Shown piece after piece: positions 7,901 through 16,844 of a DNA stretch of 64,000 nucleotides. The position numbers and the translations under genes are program-made. Source of the stretch: Curtobacterium sp. MCBA15_001 (GTDB lineage Bacteria > Actinomycetota > Actinomycetes > Actinomycetales > Microbacteriaceae); assembly GCF_001864835.1 (NCBI RefSeq), contig NZ_MJGI01000023.1:360912-424911 (forward strand), given 5' to 3'. A model generated the notes under the pieces. That model did no database searches and was not told the origin of the DNA. It saw only the letters and a list, made by a program, of their open reading frames with translations. The first letter of the stretch is position 1. Each line of letters starts with the position of its first letter.

Positions 7901-9307
7901 ATGACGACGACGACACCAGCCAGACGACGGACGGGCAGCACGGCGGTCGCCGTGCTCGTGGCGGGCACCTACTTCATGGAGCTGCTCGACGGCACGATCC
8001 TGGCGACGGCCGCGCCAGCGATGGGCCGCGACCTCGGGGTGGACTCCGCCGCGATCGGCATCGCCATCACCGCGTACCTGGTCACCCTGGCGGTGCTCAT
8101 CCCCGTCAGCGGCTGGCTGACCGACCGCATCGGCTCGCGTACGGTGTTCGTCGCGGCCATCGCCCTGTTCACGATCGCCTCAGCGCTCTGTGCCGCCTCG
8201 ACCGGGTTGGTCGAGTTGACGGCCTGGCGCATCGTGCAGGGCATCGGCGGGGCGCTCATGGTCCCCGTCGGGCGGCTCGTCGTGCTCCGGAGTGCCGGAC
8301 GCGACCAGCTCGTCACCGCGATCGCGATCCTGACCTGGCCGGCTCTGGCTGCCCCGATCATCGCGCCGTTCATCGGCGGCGTGCTGGTCGACACGCTGTC
8401 CTGGCACTGGATCTTCCTCATCAACATCCCGCTCGGGGTCATCGCCCTCGTCGCGGCGATCGTGCTCGTGCCGCAGGAGCGGGCCGCGCAGCGCATCCCG
8501 TTCGACTGGCTCGGGTCGCTCCTGGCGTGCTTCGGGCTCGGGGCGCTCGTGGTGATGGCCTCGCTGCTGTCACTCAACGTCGTGCCGGTCGTACCCGCCG
8601 TGCTGGCCGGGGTCGTCGGCGCCGTGTGCACGTGGCTCGCGATCCGGCACTTCCGCCGGGCACCGCACCCGATCATGGGGCTCGAGGCGTTCCGGCTCGA
8701 GACCTTCCGGGTCTCGCACGCCGGTGGCAGCCTGTTCCGCCTGGCTGTCTCCGCAGTGCCCTTCGTGCTGCCCCTGCTGTTCCAGGACGCGTGGGGGTGG
8801 ACCGCGCTCGAGGCCGGGTCCGCGGTGCTCTGGGTCTTCGTCGGCAACCTCGGGATCAAGCCGACGACCACCCCACTGCTGCGGGCGTTCGGGTACCGCC
8901 CGGTGATCATCGTGTCCTCGGCGGTCGCGGCGCTCTCCGTCGTGGCGATGGCCTTCCTCGCGCCGAGCACCCCGTTCTGGCTGCTCGCCGTCCTGCTCGT
9001 GGTGAGCGGCGCCGCGCGGTCGGTCGGGTTCACCGCGTACAACACGATCGCGTTCGCGGACGTCGAGCAGGCGGACATGACCCCGGCCAACACGCTGTCC
9101 TCGACGCTGCAGCAGACCGCGGCCGGGTTCGGCGTCGCGGTCGCCGCGGTCGTCATCCGCGCCGCGGCCGGCCTCGGGGGATCGGGGCCGTACGTCGTGG
9201 CGTTCTGGGTGATCGCGGCGCTGCTCGCGGTGGCCTGCGTCGAGGGCGTGCTGATGAGCAGGACGGCCGGCGAGACCGTGCGCCCGGCGCGGCGCGTGCG
9301 GGCCTGA
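7901..9307 (+). CDS. MFS transporter (drug:H+ antiporter type)
   Basis: A 468-residue major facilitator protein with about 12-14 membrane segments. FMELLDGTILATAAPAMGRDLG in the first segment is the pattern of EmrB/QacA-type antiporters, and DRIGSRTVF is the loop 2-3 motif A. Such proteins usually export drugs or dyes by proton exchange. The ATG at 7901 is taken because membrane segment 1 starts about 20 residues on; ATGs at 7850 and 7862 would give longer forms. It diverges from the deaminase operon; a shared role is possible but unsupported. Its last codons and stop form the first unit of a 26-bp tandem repeat. Confidence 0.83.
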   Translation: MTTTTPARRRTGSTAVAVLVAGTYFMELLDGTILATAAPAMGRDLGVDSAAIGIAITAYLVTLAVLIPVSGWLTDRIGSRTVFVAAIALFTIASALCAASTGLVELTAWRIVQGIGGALMVPVGRLVVLRSAGRDQLVTAIAILTWPALAAPIIAPFIGGVLVDTLSWHWIFLINIPLGVIALVAAIVLVPQERAAQRIPFDWLGSLLACFGLGALVVMASLLSLNVVPVVPAVLAGVVGAVCTWLAIRHFRRAPHPIMGLEAFRLETFRVSHAGGSLFRLAVSAVPFVLPLLFQDAWGWTALEAGSAVLWVFVGNLGIKPTTTPLLRAFGYRPVIIVSSAVAALSVVAMAFLAPSTPFWLLAVLLVVSGAARSVGFTAYNTIAFADVEQADMTPANTLSSTLQQTAAGFGVAVAAVVIRAAAGLGGSGPYVVAFWVIAALLAVACVEGVLMSRTAGETVRPARRVRA

Positions 9308-9348
9308 GCCCGGCGCGGCGCGTGCGGGTCTGAGCCCGGCGTGGTGCG
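9282..9348 (+). repeat. 26-bp tandem repeat at the 3' end of the MFS gene
   Basis: Unit 1 (9282-9307) is the end of the MFS gene including its stop. Unit 2 (9308-9333) differs by one base and has its own TGA. A 15-bp partial third unit ends at 9348. This looks like a slippage-type duplication of the gene end. Confidence 0.8.
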
Positions 9349-9502
9349 TTTCCCGGCCCGGTGCCGCGTTCGTTCGTCCGCACGTCACGCGCGCGAAACC
9401 CGCCAGACGCTACAGTCTCAGCAACCGCTTGCGGACGACGAGTAGCGTTCACGCGGCAGAGCGAGCAGGTGGCAGGGACCGATGCTCCGGAAGGAAGGCA
9501 GC

Positions 9503-10261
9503 ATGACCGTGCCAGACCAGCAGGGAACCGTCCCGGGCGACACCGACGTCGACGCCAGGACGATCCGCGTCGTCAGCTACAACCTGCGTGAGCACACCGC
9601 GAACGGCGAACTCGCCGCCCTCGCCGAAGCGTCGGACGCCGACGTGCTCTGCGTCCAGGAGTGCGACAGCAACGACCTCGCCCCCGCCGTCGGCGGCCTC
9701 ACCCTGGCGGCGTCGACCAAGGCGAACCGCCTGGGCCTGGCGATCTACAAGCGGGACGACCGCTTCCAGGTGAAGGACTTCAGCATCCACTCGCTGCAGA
9801 AGTCGCTGCACGACCGGGTGCTCGCCCCCGCGCACGAGCGGCTCATCGCGATGCACCTGCACGACGAGCACGCCGGCAACGACGTCATCGTCGCCTCGTT
9901 CCACGCCTCGCCGCTGACCGCGACGAACTCGCTGCGCCGCAAGCAGATCGAGGCCGCGCACCAGTTCGTCCGCGACTTGTCGAGCGAGGCCCCGGCGATC
10001 ATGGTCGGCGACTTCAACTACCCCTGGTTCCAGACGAACCTGCGCCGGAAGATCGAGTCGCACGGCTTCGCGCTGTCACTCTCGGACCAGCCGACCTACC
10101 TGCGCTACCGCAAGTTCACGGGCCACTTCGACTTCGCCACGAGCGTCGGCCTGCACATCGCCGGTGTCGAGACCCTGCCCGCGGGCATCTCCGACCACCG
10201 CCCGATCCTGGTCCGCGCACACTACGAGGAGCCCGCGGCCGCCGCCGACAGCGCCGCCTGA
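9503..10261 (+). CDS. Endonuclease/exonuclease/phosphatase family hydrolase
   Basis: A 252-residue EEP-fold metal-dependent phosphodiesterase. The conserved blocks are in order: VSYNLREH (Asn), DVLCVQECD (metal-binding Glu), GDFNYPWF (Asp/Asn pair) and GISDHRPILV (catalytic Asp-His). Family members cut DNA, phosphoinositides or sphingomyelin; the substrate here is unknown. No signal peptide or membrane segment is seen, so it is probably cytoplasmic. The ATG at 9503 follows AAGGAAGG; an ATG at 9482 would put that box inside the gene. It stands alone, with two hairpins downstream. Confidence 0.85.
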   Translation: MTVPDQQGTVPGDTDVDARTIRVVSYNLREHTANGELAALAEASDADVLCVQECDSNDLAPAVGGLTLAASTKANRLGLAIYKRDDRFQVKDFSIHSLQKSLHDRVLAPAHERLIAMHLHDEHAGNDVIVASFHASPLTATNSLRRKQIEAAHQFVRDLSSEAPAIMVGDFNYPWFQTNLRRKIESHGFALSLSDQPTYLRYRKFTGHFDFATSVGLHIAGVETLPAGISDHRPILVRAHYEEPAAAADSAA

Positions 10262-10300
10262 CGCGCCCGCCCGCCTGCACCCGCACCACCCCGCACCCAC

Positions 10301-10324
10301 GAGGTGCCGAAATCTCGGCATCTC
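10301..10324 (+). terminator. Hairpin after the EEP gene
   Basis: GAGGTGCCGA, a 4-base loop, then TCGGCATCTC: a 10-bp stem with one G-T pair, 39 bp past the EEP stop and without a clear T-run. The arm sequence recurs at 29874-29895, so it belongs to a repeated hairpin family. Confidence 0.5.
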
Positions 10325-10411
10325 GACCTCGCGGACGGGTGCATGGTGGAACCTCGGCGGACGTGAGCGGCGTGTTGTGGCACCCCCGGCGGTCTGACCG
10401 CGACCCCGCGA

Positions 10412-10457
10412 ACGGACGGGAGGCACGGTGCCAGCTGGCACCGTGCCTCCCGTCCGT
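10412..10457. terminator. 46-bp perfect palindrome, probable bidirectional terminator
   Basis: A gapless perfect palindrome centred at 10434/10435 between the EEP gene (plus) and metI (minus). Its core GGTGCCAGCTGGCACC and flanks GGGAGGC/GCCTCCC recur at 55078-55121. The convergent position suits a terminator for both sides, although no T-tract follows. Confidence 0.6.
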
Positions 10458-10479
10458 CGGCGGCTCGCGTCGTCCCGCG

Positions 10480-11151
10480 TCAGCGCCGCAGCGTCGCCCG
10501 CGCCAGCCGGTTGCCGAGGAACTGCCCCAGCTGCACGATGACCACGATCGCAGCGACCGCGACGTACACGATCCACCAGTTGTAGCGCTGCGACCCGTAC
10601 GTGATCGCGTACTCGCCGAGGCCACCGCCACCGATGAGCGCCCCCTGCGCCGTCATGTCGACGATGCCCACGAAGACGAACGTGTAGCCGAGCACGAGCG
10701 GCCCGAGGCCCTCGGGGATGAGCACCGTCAGCAGGATCGACACCGGGTGCGCACCGGATGCCCGCGCGGCCTCGACCACCCCGGGGTCCACCGCCAGCAG
10801 GTTCTGCTCCACGATGCGCGCCACGGCGAAGGACGCCGCCAGCGAGATCGCGAACGTCACCGCGGGCACGCCGATCGTCGTCTGGACCGCGACGCGCGAG
10901 AGCGGTGCGATCGCGGCGAGGAAGATCACGAAGGGGATCGGACGGACGATGTTGACGACCACGTTCAGCACGGTCGAGAACGCCCGGTTGCCGAGCAGGT
11001 TGCCCGGTCGGGTGGCGTACAGCGCCAGTCCGAGCGCGAGCCCGATGATGCCGGCCACGACGAGCGAGATGAGCGTCATCACGATCGTGTCGCGGACGGC
11101 ACCGAGGAAGACGTCGAACGTGTCGATCACGCTCTGGAACCCGGTGTTCAT
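10480..11151 (-). CDS. metI: Methionine ABC transporter permease
   Basis: A 223-residue permease with about five membrane segments. The cytoplasmic coupling loop (VVEAARASGAHPVSILLTVLIPE) is the EAA motif of the MetI family, and the GGGGLGEYAITYG stretch near the end is also typical. It forms the membrane channel of the D,L-methionine importer with MetN and MetQ. The ATG at 11151 overlaps the metN stop by 4 bp, and it is the last gene of metQNI. Confidence 0.93.
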   Translation of the reverse strand: MNTGFQSVIDTFDVFLGAVRDTIVMTLISLVVAGIIGLALGLALYATRPGNLLGNRAFSTVLNVVVNIVRPIPFVIFLAAIAPLSRVAVQTTIGVPAVTFAISLAASFAVARIVEQNLLAVDPGVVEAARASGAHPVSILLTVLIPEGLGPLVLGYTFVFVGIVDMTAQGALIGGGGLGEYAITYGSQRYNWWIVYVAVAAIVVIVQLGQFLGNRLARATLRR

Positions 11152-12200
11152 GCGGTGACCTCCTCCTCGTCGGTGGTGACGCCCGCCGCGCGCAGGGCCG
11201 CGACGGCAGCGTCGACCGAGCCGGAGTCGGGCCCGCCCGCGGCCGTCAGCTCGTACGTCAGCGACCCGATCCGTCGCTCCCGGATCTCGCCGACCCCGCC
11301 GTACACCAGCTCGGCGATGACCCCGGCGGAGCGGAACACCGCGTCGATCCGGTTCTGCAGACCGGGCTCGTCGTCGATCTGCACGGTGACGAGCCGCCCG
11401 GGGTGCCGCTCCCGCAGCCGCCGGAGCGTCTCGGGGGAGGGCCGGTCGTGCAGCGCCGTGCGGACGAACCGCTGCGCCGCCCCGGTCTTCGGCGTGGAGA
11501 AGACGTCGTACACGTCACCGACCTCGACCACGCGGCCCTGCTCCATCACGGCGACCCGGTCCGCGATCTGCCGGACGGCGTCCATCTCGTGCGTGATGAC
11601 GATGATCGTCACGCCGAGCTCCCGGTTCACGCGGCGCAGGAGGGACAGCACCTCGGAGGTGGTCTCCGGGTCGAGGGCGCTGGTGGCCTCGTCGGCGAGC
11701 AGCAGCTCGGGGTTCGAGGCCAGCGCCCGGGCGATGCCGACCCGCTGCTTCTGCCCACCGGAGAGCTGCTCCGGATACGCGTACGCCCGCTCGAGCAGCC
11801 CGACGAAGTCGAGCAGTTCGGCCACACGTCGGTCGCGCTCCGCCTTGCCGACGCCGGCGACCTTGAGCGGGTACGCCACGTTGCCGGCGATCGTGCGCGA
11901 GCGGAACAGGTTGAACTGCTGGAAGACCATGCCGATCCGACGACGCGCCTGACGGCGGTCCCGCTCGGGGATCGCGGTCAGCTCCTGGCCCGCCACCGTC
12001 ACGGTGCCCGAGGTGGGCAGTTCGAGGGCGTTCACCAGGCGGACCAGCGTCGACTTGCCGGCTCCGGAGTACCCGATGACGCCGAGGACCTCGCCCTGCT
12101 CGACGTCGAGGGAGACGTCCTCGACGGCGACCACGGTCTCGCCGGTGTCGGCGCGGCGGTAGCGCTTCGAGACGCCGCGGAGTTCGACGAGGGCGGCCAC
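11148..12200 (-). CDS. metN: Methionine ABC transporter ATP-binding protein
   Basis: A 350-residue ABC ATPase. The Walker A loop is GYSGAGKST at about residues 43-51, the signature is LSGGQKQRVGIARAL, and Walker B with the catalytic Glu is LLLADEATSALD. The last ~80 residues (RLVTVQIDDEPGLQNRI onwards) form the NIL domain, which binds methionine in the cytoplasm and inhibits transport in MetN proteins. It starts with GTG at 12200, overlapping the metQ stop by one base. Confidence 0.94.
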   Translation of the reverse strand: MAALVELRGVSKRYRRADTGETVVAVEDVSLDVEQGEVLGVIGYSGAGKSTLVRLVNALELPTSGTVTVAGQELTAIPERDRRQARRRIGMVFQQFNLFRSRTIAGNVAYPLKVAGVGKAERDRRVAELLDFVGLLERAYAYPEQLSGGQKQRVGIARALASNPELLLADEATSALDPETTSEVLSLLRRVNRELGVTIIVITHEMDAVRQIADRVAVMEQGRVVEVGDVYDVFSTPKTGAAQRFVRTALHDRPSPETLRRLRERHPGRLVTVQIDDEPGLQNRIDAVFRSAGVIAELVYGGVGEIRERRIGSLTYELTAAGGPDSGSVDAAVAALRAAGVTTDEEEVTA

Positions 12201-13153
12201 TACTTCGCTGCCGCCTTCGCGTCCTGCTCGACCGTGGTGAGCTCCTTCTGCAGCGTGGCCGGGCTGGCGTCGCTGGTCACGGCGTCGGGGTAGTCCTTCG
12301 CGAACACCTTCTGCACGGCCTGGTCCTGGAACAGCTTCGCGAGGGCGAGGTACGTCGCGTTGTCCTTGTCGGCGTCCCGCGCGGCGAAGACGTTCACGTA
12401 CGGGGCTGCCGAGGCGCTCTTCGGGTCGTCCTGGAAGATCGCGTCCTTGGTGTCGAGCCCGGCCGAGGTGGCGTAGTTCACGTTGACGATCGAGCCCTCG
12501 ACCGACCCCTGCTGCAGCGCGTTGGCGGTCTGCGAGGCGTCGAGCGGCTGCACGTCGACCTTGTGCGAGGTGATGTCGGCGACGGTGGAGAACGCGTTGC
12601 CGCCGTCCTTGAGCTCGAGCAGCTTGGCCGACTGCAGCACCAGGAGCGCGCGGGCCTCGTTGATCGCGTCGTTCGGGATCGCGATCTTCGCACCGTCCTC
12701 GAACTCCGAGACCTTCGACACCTTCGTCGAGTACAGCGGCAGCGGGTAGACGGCCGTCGCCCCGATCGGCTGCAGGTCGTCGTTCGAGCTGACGTTGTAG
12801 TTCGCCAGGTACTGGATGTGCTGGAACTGGTTCAGGTCGATCTGCTTGTCCTTGAGCGCCGGGTTCGGCAGCGAGTAGTCCGAGAAGTTCTGCAGCTGGA
12901 CCGTCACGTTGAGCTTCTGCTTCGCGAGCTGCACGTAGGTGTTCCAGTACGGCAGCGACTTGTCCGCGACCCCGATGGTGACGGTCTTCGGCGCGGCGTC
13001 GGACCCGCCGGCAGCGGCGTCCGAGGACCCACCGGAGCGGACGGCGACGGCGACGACGGCGATGACGATCGCGACGACGACGACGGCCGCGGCGACGATC
13101 CAGCCGACCGGGCGCTTGCGCTGGGGCTTGTCGGGCAGGACGGGTGCGGTCAT
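12200..13153 (-). CDS. metQ: MetQ-like methionine-binding protein, membrane-anchored
   Basis: A 317-residue NLPA/MetQ substrate-binding protein. After about 60 residues comes KTVTIGVADKSLPYW, then the conserved DLNQFQHIQYL region and the late INVNYA-type motif (SIVNVNYATSAGL). It captures methionine outside the cell for MetNI. The N-terminus is unusual: a basic stretch (KPQRKRPVGW) followed by one hydrophobic segment of alternating V, A and I, with no lipobox cysteine anywhere. It is therefore probably held by an uncleaved transmembrane helix rather than by lipid. The ATG at 13153 follows GAGGAGCACCCC. Confidence 0.88.
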   Translation of the reverse strand: MTAPVLPDKPQRKRPVGWIVAAAVVVVAIVIAVVAVAVRSGGSSDAAAGGSDAAPKTVTIGVADKSLPYWNTYVQLAKQKLNVTVQLQNFSDYSLPNPALKDKQIDLNQFQHIQYLANYNVSSNDDLQPIGATAVYPLPLYSTKVSKVSEFEDGAKIAIPNDAINEARALLVLQSAKLLELKDGGNAFSTVADITSHKVDVQPLDASQTANALQQGSVEGSIVNVNYATSAGLDTKDAIFQDDPKSASAAPYVNVFAARDADKDNATYLALAKLFQDQAVQKVFAKDYPDAVTSDASPATLQKELTTVEQDAKAAAK

Positions 13154-13310
13154 GGGGTGCTCCTCGTGGGCTGGCGGGGTCACACGCTCGTGGACTGCAC
13201 CGAGTGTGCCCGGGTGCGCACGGCGAGGCGATTCGCGTTCCGCCGTGTTACAGCCGCGCCCCGTGCCACAGCCCGACGCAGGCGCAGCCACCGCCGGGCA
13301 GACTCGGTGC

Positions 13311-13805
13311 GTGCGCAGCATCGAACTCGTCCTCGACGACACCGCGGACGCCGTGGTCCGAGGTCTCTGGCAGATCCTGGTCGACGCCGAGCTGCCGAGC
13401 CTCGGGCACGCCGGTACGAACGACCCGCACGTCACCGTCGTCGCCGGCGAGACGCTGCCGGTCCCCGAGGGCCTCGACGTGCCCCTGCCGACGGAGCTCC
13501 GGGTCGCCGGGGTGCTGCTGTTCCCGGCCGGTCCCGGGCGGCACGTGTTCGGCCTCGGGGTGGTGGTGGACGAGCCGCTGGCGCGCTTCCACCGGGCCCT
13601 GCACGAGGCGGCGCCCGGCGCTGTGGACTCGTCGTCGCCCGGGCGGTGGGCCCCGCACGTCACGCTCGCCCGGCGCATCCGGGACGTCGACCTGCCGGCT
13701 GGGCTGCGGGCCGTCACGGCCGCGGCACCTCTGCCCGAGGTGCTCACCGTCGGTGGCCTGCGGCACTGGGACGGCGAGGCGAAGGTGACCACCCGCATCG
13801 CGTGA
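13311..13805 (+). CDS. 2'-5' RNA ligase-like / cyclic phosphodiesterase (LigT fold)
   Basis: A 164-residue protein of the 2H phosphoesterase superfamily. The two hallmark HxT motifs are HVT at residues 40-42 (DPHVTVVAG) and at 116-118 (APHVTLARR), spaced as in LigT-like proteins. Family members act on 2',3'-cyclic phosphates or 2'-5' RNA linkages; the true substrate is unknown. The GTG at 13311 places the first beta strand (SIELVLDD) at the start. It diverges from metQ and ends at a repeat hairpin shared with the AldO gene. Confidence 0.72.
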   Translation: MRSIELVLDDTADAVVRGLWQILVDAELPSLGHAGTNDPHVTVVAGETLPVPEGLDVPLPTELRVAGVLLFPAGPGRHVFGLGVVVDEPLARFHRALHEAAPGAVDSSSPGRWAPHVTLARRIRDVDLPAGLRAVTAAAPLPEVLTVGGLRHWDGEAKVTTRIA

Positions 13806-13823
13806 GGTGCGTGTCCGGGTCTG

Positions 13824-13880
13824 CCGGGCCTCCTGGCCGTCCCGTTCGTCCCGTTCGTCCTGTCCGGCCTGGAGGCCCGG
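13824..13880. terminator. Long-loop hairpin between convergent genes
   Basis: Arms CCGGGCCTCCTGGCC (13824-13838) and GGCCTGGAGGCCCGG (13866-13880) pair over 15 bp with one mismatch. The loop holds a tandem GTCCCGTTC. The arms match the palindrome at 38182-38234. It lies between the LigT gene and the alditol oxidase and could terminate both. Confidence 0.5.
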
Positions 13881-13881
13881 G

Positions 13882-15120
13882 TCAGGTCCCGAGCACCCGC
13901 TCACCGAACGCGGATGCGAACGTCCGGTCCGGGTCGGCCCGGGCGACCAGCTCGCGGAACGCGGGCAGTCGCGGGTACAGCGCTGCGATCGCGTCGCGGT
14001 CGAGCGAGCTCATCTTGCCCCAGTGGGGACGGCCGCCGAAGGGGGCCAGGCGGGCCTCGAGGTCGGGCAGCAGCGCCGCGACCTCGGCCGGGTGCTTCTT
14101 CCACGTGAAGGCGATGCAGAAGACGTCCTCGCCCTGCGTCGGGCTGAGCCACAGGTCGTCACCGGCCATCGTGCGGAGCTCGGCGACGTGCAGGTGCGGC
14201 TGGATCCGGTCGGCCAGCCCGCGCAGCGCGTCGAGGGCCGCGGCCGCGTGCCGGATCGGGACGAAGTGTTCGCTCTGGACCTCAGAGCCGTGGGAGGGGA
14301 CCGAGCCGATCGGGAAGTGCGGCAGCCGGTCCCACCACGGACCGGTCGAGCCGTCGCGGGCGGTGCGGTGCTCGTCGCCGGGCGTGCCGGGTCGTCGAGG
14401 GGCGCCGAACAGCTCGTCGGGGGTGGTGTCGGACCGGGACTTGACGAGCACCTCGCTGATCTCGTCGCCGAAGCGGGTGTAGGCGCAGACCGAGGACCCC
14501 GCGGCGTGGATCTCGGCGGCGTGGTCCAGGTACGTGCGCCATGGGAACGGGCCGTAGGAGTCCTGGCGCATCCCGTACGAGGGCTCGACCGCCAGGGTGA
14601 CCCGGGTGACGATGCCGAGCAGGCCGAGGTGCAGCACCGTGCCGGGGAAGTCCGGGTCGTCGCTCGTGACCGTGCGCGGCGTGCCGTCCGGGCCGAGCAG
14701 CTCGAGGGCGCGGACGGCGGTGCTGAGCGAGCCGAGCGTCGTGCCGGAGCCGTGCGTCCCGGTGGCGATCGCGCCGCCGACCGAGATGTGGGGGAGCGAG
14801 CCCATGTTGTGCAGCGCCAGGCCTGCGGCGTCGAGGTCCGGGGCGACGTCGCCGTACCGGGTGCCGGCGCCGAGCGTCGCGGTCCTCGTGCCGTCCGGGG
14901 CGGTGCCGATGACCAGGTCGGTGGGCACCTGCGTCAGGTCGAGCAGGACGCCGGGGGTGTCCGCGACGTCGTTGAACGAGTGCCGGGTGCCGAGGCCGTG
15001 GACGCGGGGCTCGCGGGCGACGATCGCGGCGGCCTGATCGAGGGAGGTCGGGCGTTCGACGCGCGCCGCCGTGTAGGTGACCGTGCCGGACCAGTTCAGC
15101 TCGCTCGTCGTCGACCGCAT
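13882..15120 (-). CDS. Alditol oxidase (FAD-dependent, AldO type)
   Basis: A 412-residue FAD oxidase of the VAO family, closely patterned on actinobacterial alditol (xylitol/sorbitol) oxidase. The FAD domain includes GLGTRHSFND with H47, the histidine that binds FAD covalently in AldO, and LPHISVGGAIATGTHGSG for the dinucleotide. The C-terminal part has the RPHWGK motif of the sugar-acid/alditol oxidase cap. AldO enzymes oxidise the terminal hydroxyl of sugar alcohols with O2, giving H2O2. Related lactone oxidases are the main alternative. The ATG at 15120 has no strong ribosome site; a CATCGT -10-like box lies six bases upstream. Confidence 0.8.
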   Translation of the reverse strand: MRSTTSELNWSGTVTYTAARVERPTSLDQAAAIVAREPRVHGLGTRHSFNDVADTPGVLLDLTQVPTDLVIGTAPDGTRTATLGAGTRYGDVAPDLDAAGLALHNMGSLPHISVGGAIATGTHGSGTTLGSLSTAVRALELLGPDGTPRTVTSDDPDFPGTVLHLGLLGIVTRVTLAVEPSYGMRQDSYGPFPWRTYLDHAAEIHAAGSSVCAYTRFGDEISEVLVKSRSDTTPDELFGAPRRPGTPGDEHRTARDGSTGPWWDRLPHFPIGSVPSHGSEVQSEHFVPIRHAAAALDALRGLADRIQPHLHVAELRTMAGDDLWLSPTQGEDVFCIAFTWKKHPAEVAALLPDLEARLAPFGGRPHWGKMSSLDRDAIAALYPRLPAFRELVARADPDRTFASAFGERVLGT

Positions 15121-15179
15121 GCGCCCACGATGCCACGCGGGGCCGACACGCGGACCCGGGTTGCTCGCGTCGCACCCCT

Positions 15180-15223
15180 GCACGAACATCGCACCCCGTC
15201 GGGACAGGGTGCGATGTTCGTGC
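15180..15223. terminator. 17-bp perfect hairpin
   Basis: GCACGAACATCGCACCC (15180-15196) and its exact complement (15207-15223) with a 10-base loop, upstream of the AldO start and after the MFS gene at 15255 (minus). A close relative lies at 44454-44491. It probably ends the MFS transcript. Confidence 0.6.
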
Positions 15224-15254
15224 GCGGGTGCGATCCGGCTGGGCCGGCGGGCGG

Positions 15255-16745
15255 CTAGTGCACCATCGGGGCGGGAGCGCCCTCGGGGGTGGCCGGCTTC
15301 CGGACGAAGCACGCGGCGACGATGCCGAACAGCGAGATCACGCCGCCGACCAGGAACGCCGTGCTCACGCCCGAGGCCGTGGCGCGCACGGCGCCCTCGG
15401 CACCCGAGCCCGCCGTGGCCGTCGCCGCACCGATCGTGAGCAGCGTGACGAAGAGCGCCGTGCCCGCGGCACCGGCGAGCTGCTGTGCCGTGCCGAGCAC
15501 CGCGCTGCCGTGGGAGTACAGCTTCGGGGGCAGGCCACCGAGCGCGGCGGTGAACAGCGGGGTGAAGGTCAGCGCGAGGCCGATGCTGAGCACCACGTGG
15601 GCCCCGAGCACGAACCACACGCTGGTGTCGACGCCGACGGTGGCGAGCGCCCAGAGCACGGCGGCGATGATGACCGACCCGGGGATCAGCAGCACCCGCG
15701 GGCCGAACCGGTCGTACACGCGACCGACGATCGGCGAGAGCAGCCCCATGAGCAGGCCGCCGGGCAGCAGGAGCAGGCCGACGTTCAGGACGTCGAGCCC
15801 GAGGACGCGCTCGAGGTAGATCGGCAGCAGGATCAGCGTGCCGAGCATCACGAGGAAGGCCAGGCCCATCCCGACGATCGGGACCGTGAAGCCCTTCGTC
15901 CGGAACGTGCGCAGGTCGAGCAGGGCGCGGTCGGTGCGCTGCAACCGCGTCTGCCGGACGACGAACAGCGTCAGGGCGACGGCACCGACGACGATCGCCG
16001 CGATCGGCATCGCGGGGCCGGTGGCCGCGATCTCGGCGATGCTCGACAGGCCGTAGACGATCCCACCGAACGCGAAGGCCGACAGGACGACCGAGAGCAC
16101 GTCGAGCGGAGCCGGTCGGGGGGCGCCGACGTTCCGGACCTTCACCATGCCGAGGATGAGCGCCGCGATCGCGATGGGCAGCACGAACCCGAACAGCCAG
16201 CGCCACGAGAACGCGTTGAGGATCAGGCCGGAGATCGTCGGACCGACGGCGGGGGCGACCGAGATGACGATGGAGATGTTGCCCATCACGCGACCGCGGT
16301 GCGCGGGGTCGATGAGCGTCAGCACGGTGGTCATCAGCAGCGGCATCATGATCGCGGTGCCGCTGGCCTGCACGATGCGGCCGATGAGCAGCACCGAGAA
16401 CCCGGGCGCGACCAACGCGATCAACGTGCCCGCGGAGAACAGGCTCATCGCCCACATGAACACCGGCCGGGTGTTGAAGCGCTGGATCAGGAACCCGGTG
16501 ATCGGGATGACGACGGCCATCGTCAGCAGGAAGCCGGTGGTCAGCCACTGCCCGGTCGCGGCACTGATGTCGAGGTCGTCCATGAGCCGGGGGAGCGCGA
16601 CGCCCATGATCGTCTCGTTGAGGATGACGACGAACGCCGAGACGAGCAGCAGTCCGATCACCAGGCGGTCGTCCGCGGCGGAGCGGCCCGGCTGCTGCGG
16701 CTGACTGCCCGTCCGCGGTGCGGTGTCGATGGCGTGGTCGGTCAT
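15255..16745 (-). CDS. MFS multidrug efflux transporter (DHA2/EmrB-QacA type)
   Basis: A 496-residue transporter with about 14 membrane segments. LLLVSAFVVILNETIMGVALP is the first segment, and the family's outward-facing TGQWLTTGFLLTMAVVIPITG follows. Such proteins export cationic or amphipathic drugs against a proton gradient. The ATG at 16745 is preceded by CGGAGCC; an ATG at 16778 would add 11 residues. No linked regulator is seen. It is separated from acylphosphatase by 99 bp that hold no gene. Confidence 0.86.
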   Translation of the reverse strand: MTDHAIDTAPRTGSQPQQPGRSAADDRLVIGLLLVSAFVVILNETIMGVALPRLMDDLDISAATGQWLTTGFLLTMAVVIPITGFLIQRFNTRPVFMWAMSLFSAGTLIALVAPGFSVLLIGRIVQASGTAIMMPLLMTTVLTLIDPAHRGRVMGNISIVISVAPAVGPTISGLILNAFSWRWLFGFVLPIAIAALILGMVKVRNVGAPRPAPLDVLSVVLSAFAFGGIVYGLSSIAEIAATGPAMPIAAIVVGAVALTLFVVRQTRLQRTDRALLDLRTFRTKGFTVPIVGMGLAFLVMLGTLILLPIYLERVLGLDVLNVGLLLLPGGLLMGLLSPIVGRVYDRFGPRVLLIPGSVIIAAVLWALATVGVDTSVWFVLGAHVVLSIGLALTFTPLFTAALGGLPPKLYSHGSAVLGTAQQLAGAAGTALFVTLLTIGAATATAGSGAEGAVRATASGVSTAFLVGGVISLFGIVAACFVRKPATPEGAPAPMVH

Positions 16746-16844
16746 GGCGTGGGGCTCCGAACGAGAGTCGATGGGCATTGCTCCGGTGCAGCACCTGAAC
16801 GCATTCGATCATTCCACGACACGCCGCGCGGCCGGGATGAACGA

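Noticed and set aside
7901-9307. MFS gene as the importer of the N-acetyl-D-glucosaminate pathway
   Set aside because: Its motifs are those of drug:H+ antiporters and it is divergently placed; no evidence for sugar-acid uptake.
13154-13310. SAM riboswitch before metQ
   Set aside because: None of the conserved SAM-I, II or IV blocks is visible and the gap is short.
13882-16812. A single long minus-strand frame reading through the MFS gene region into AldO
   Set aside because: Only the last 412 codons match a protein family. The upstream part is a shadow frame of the MFS gene.
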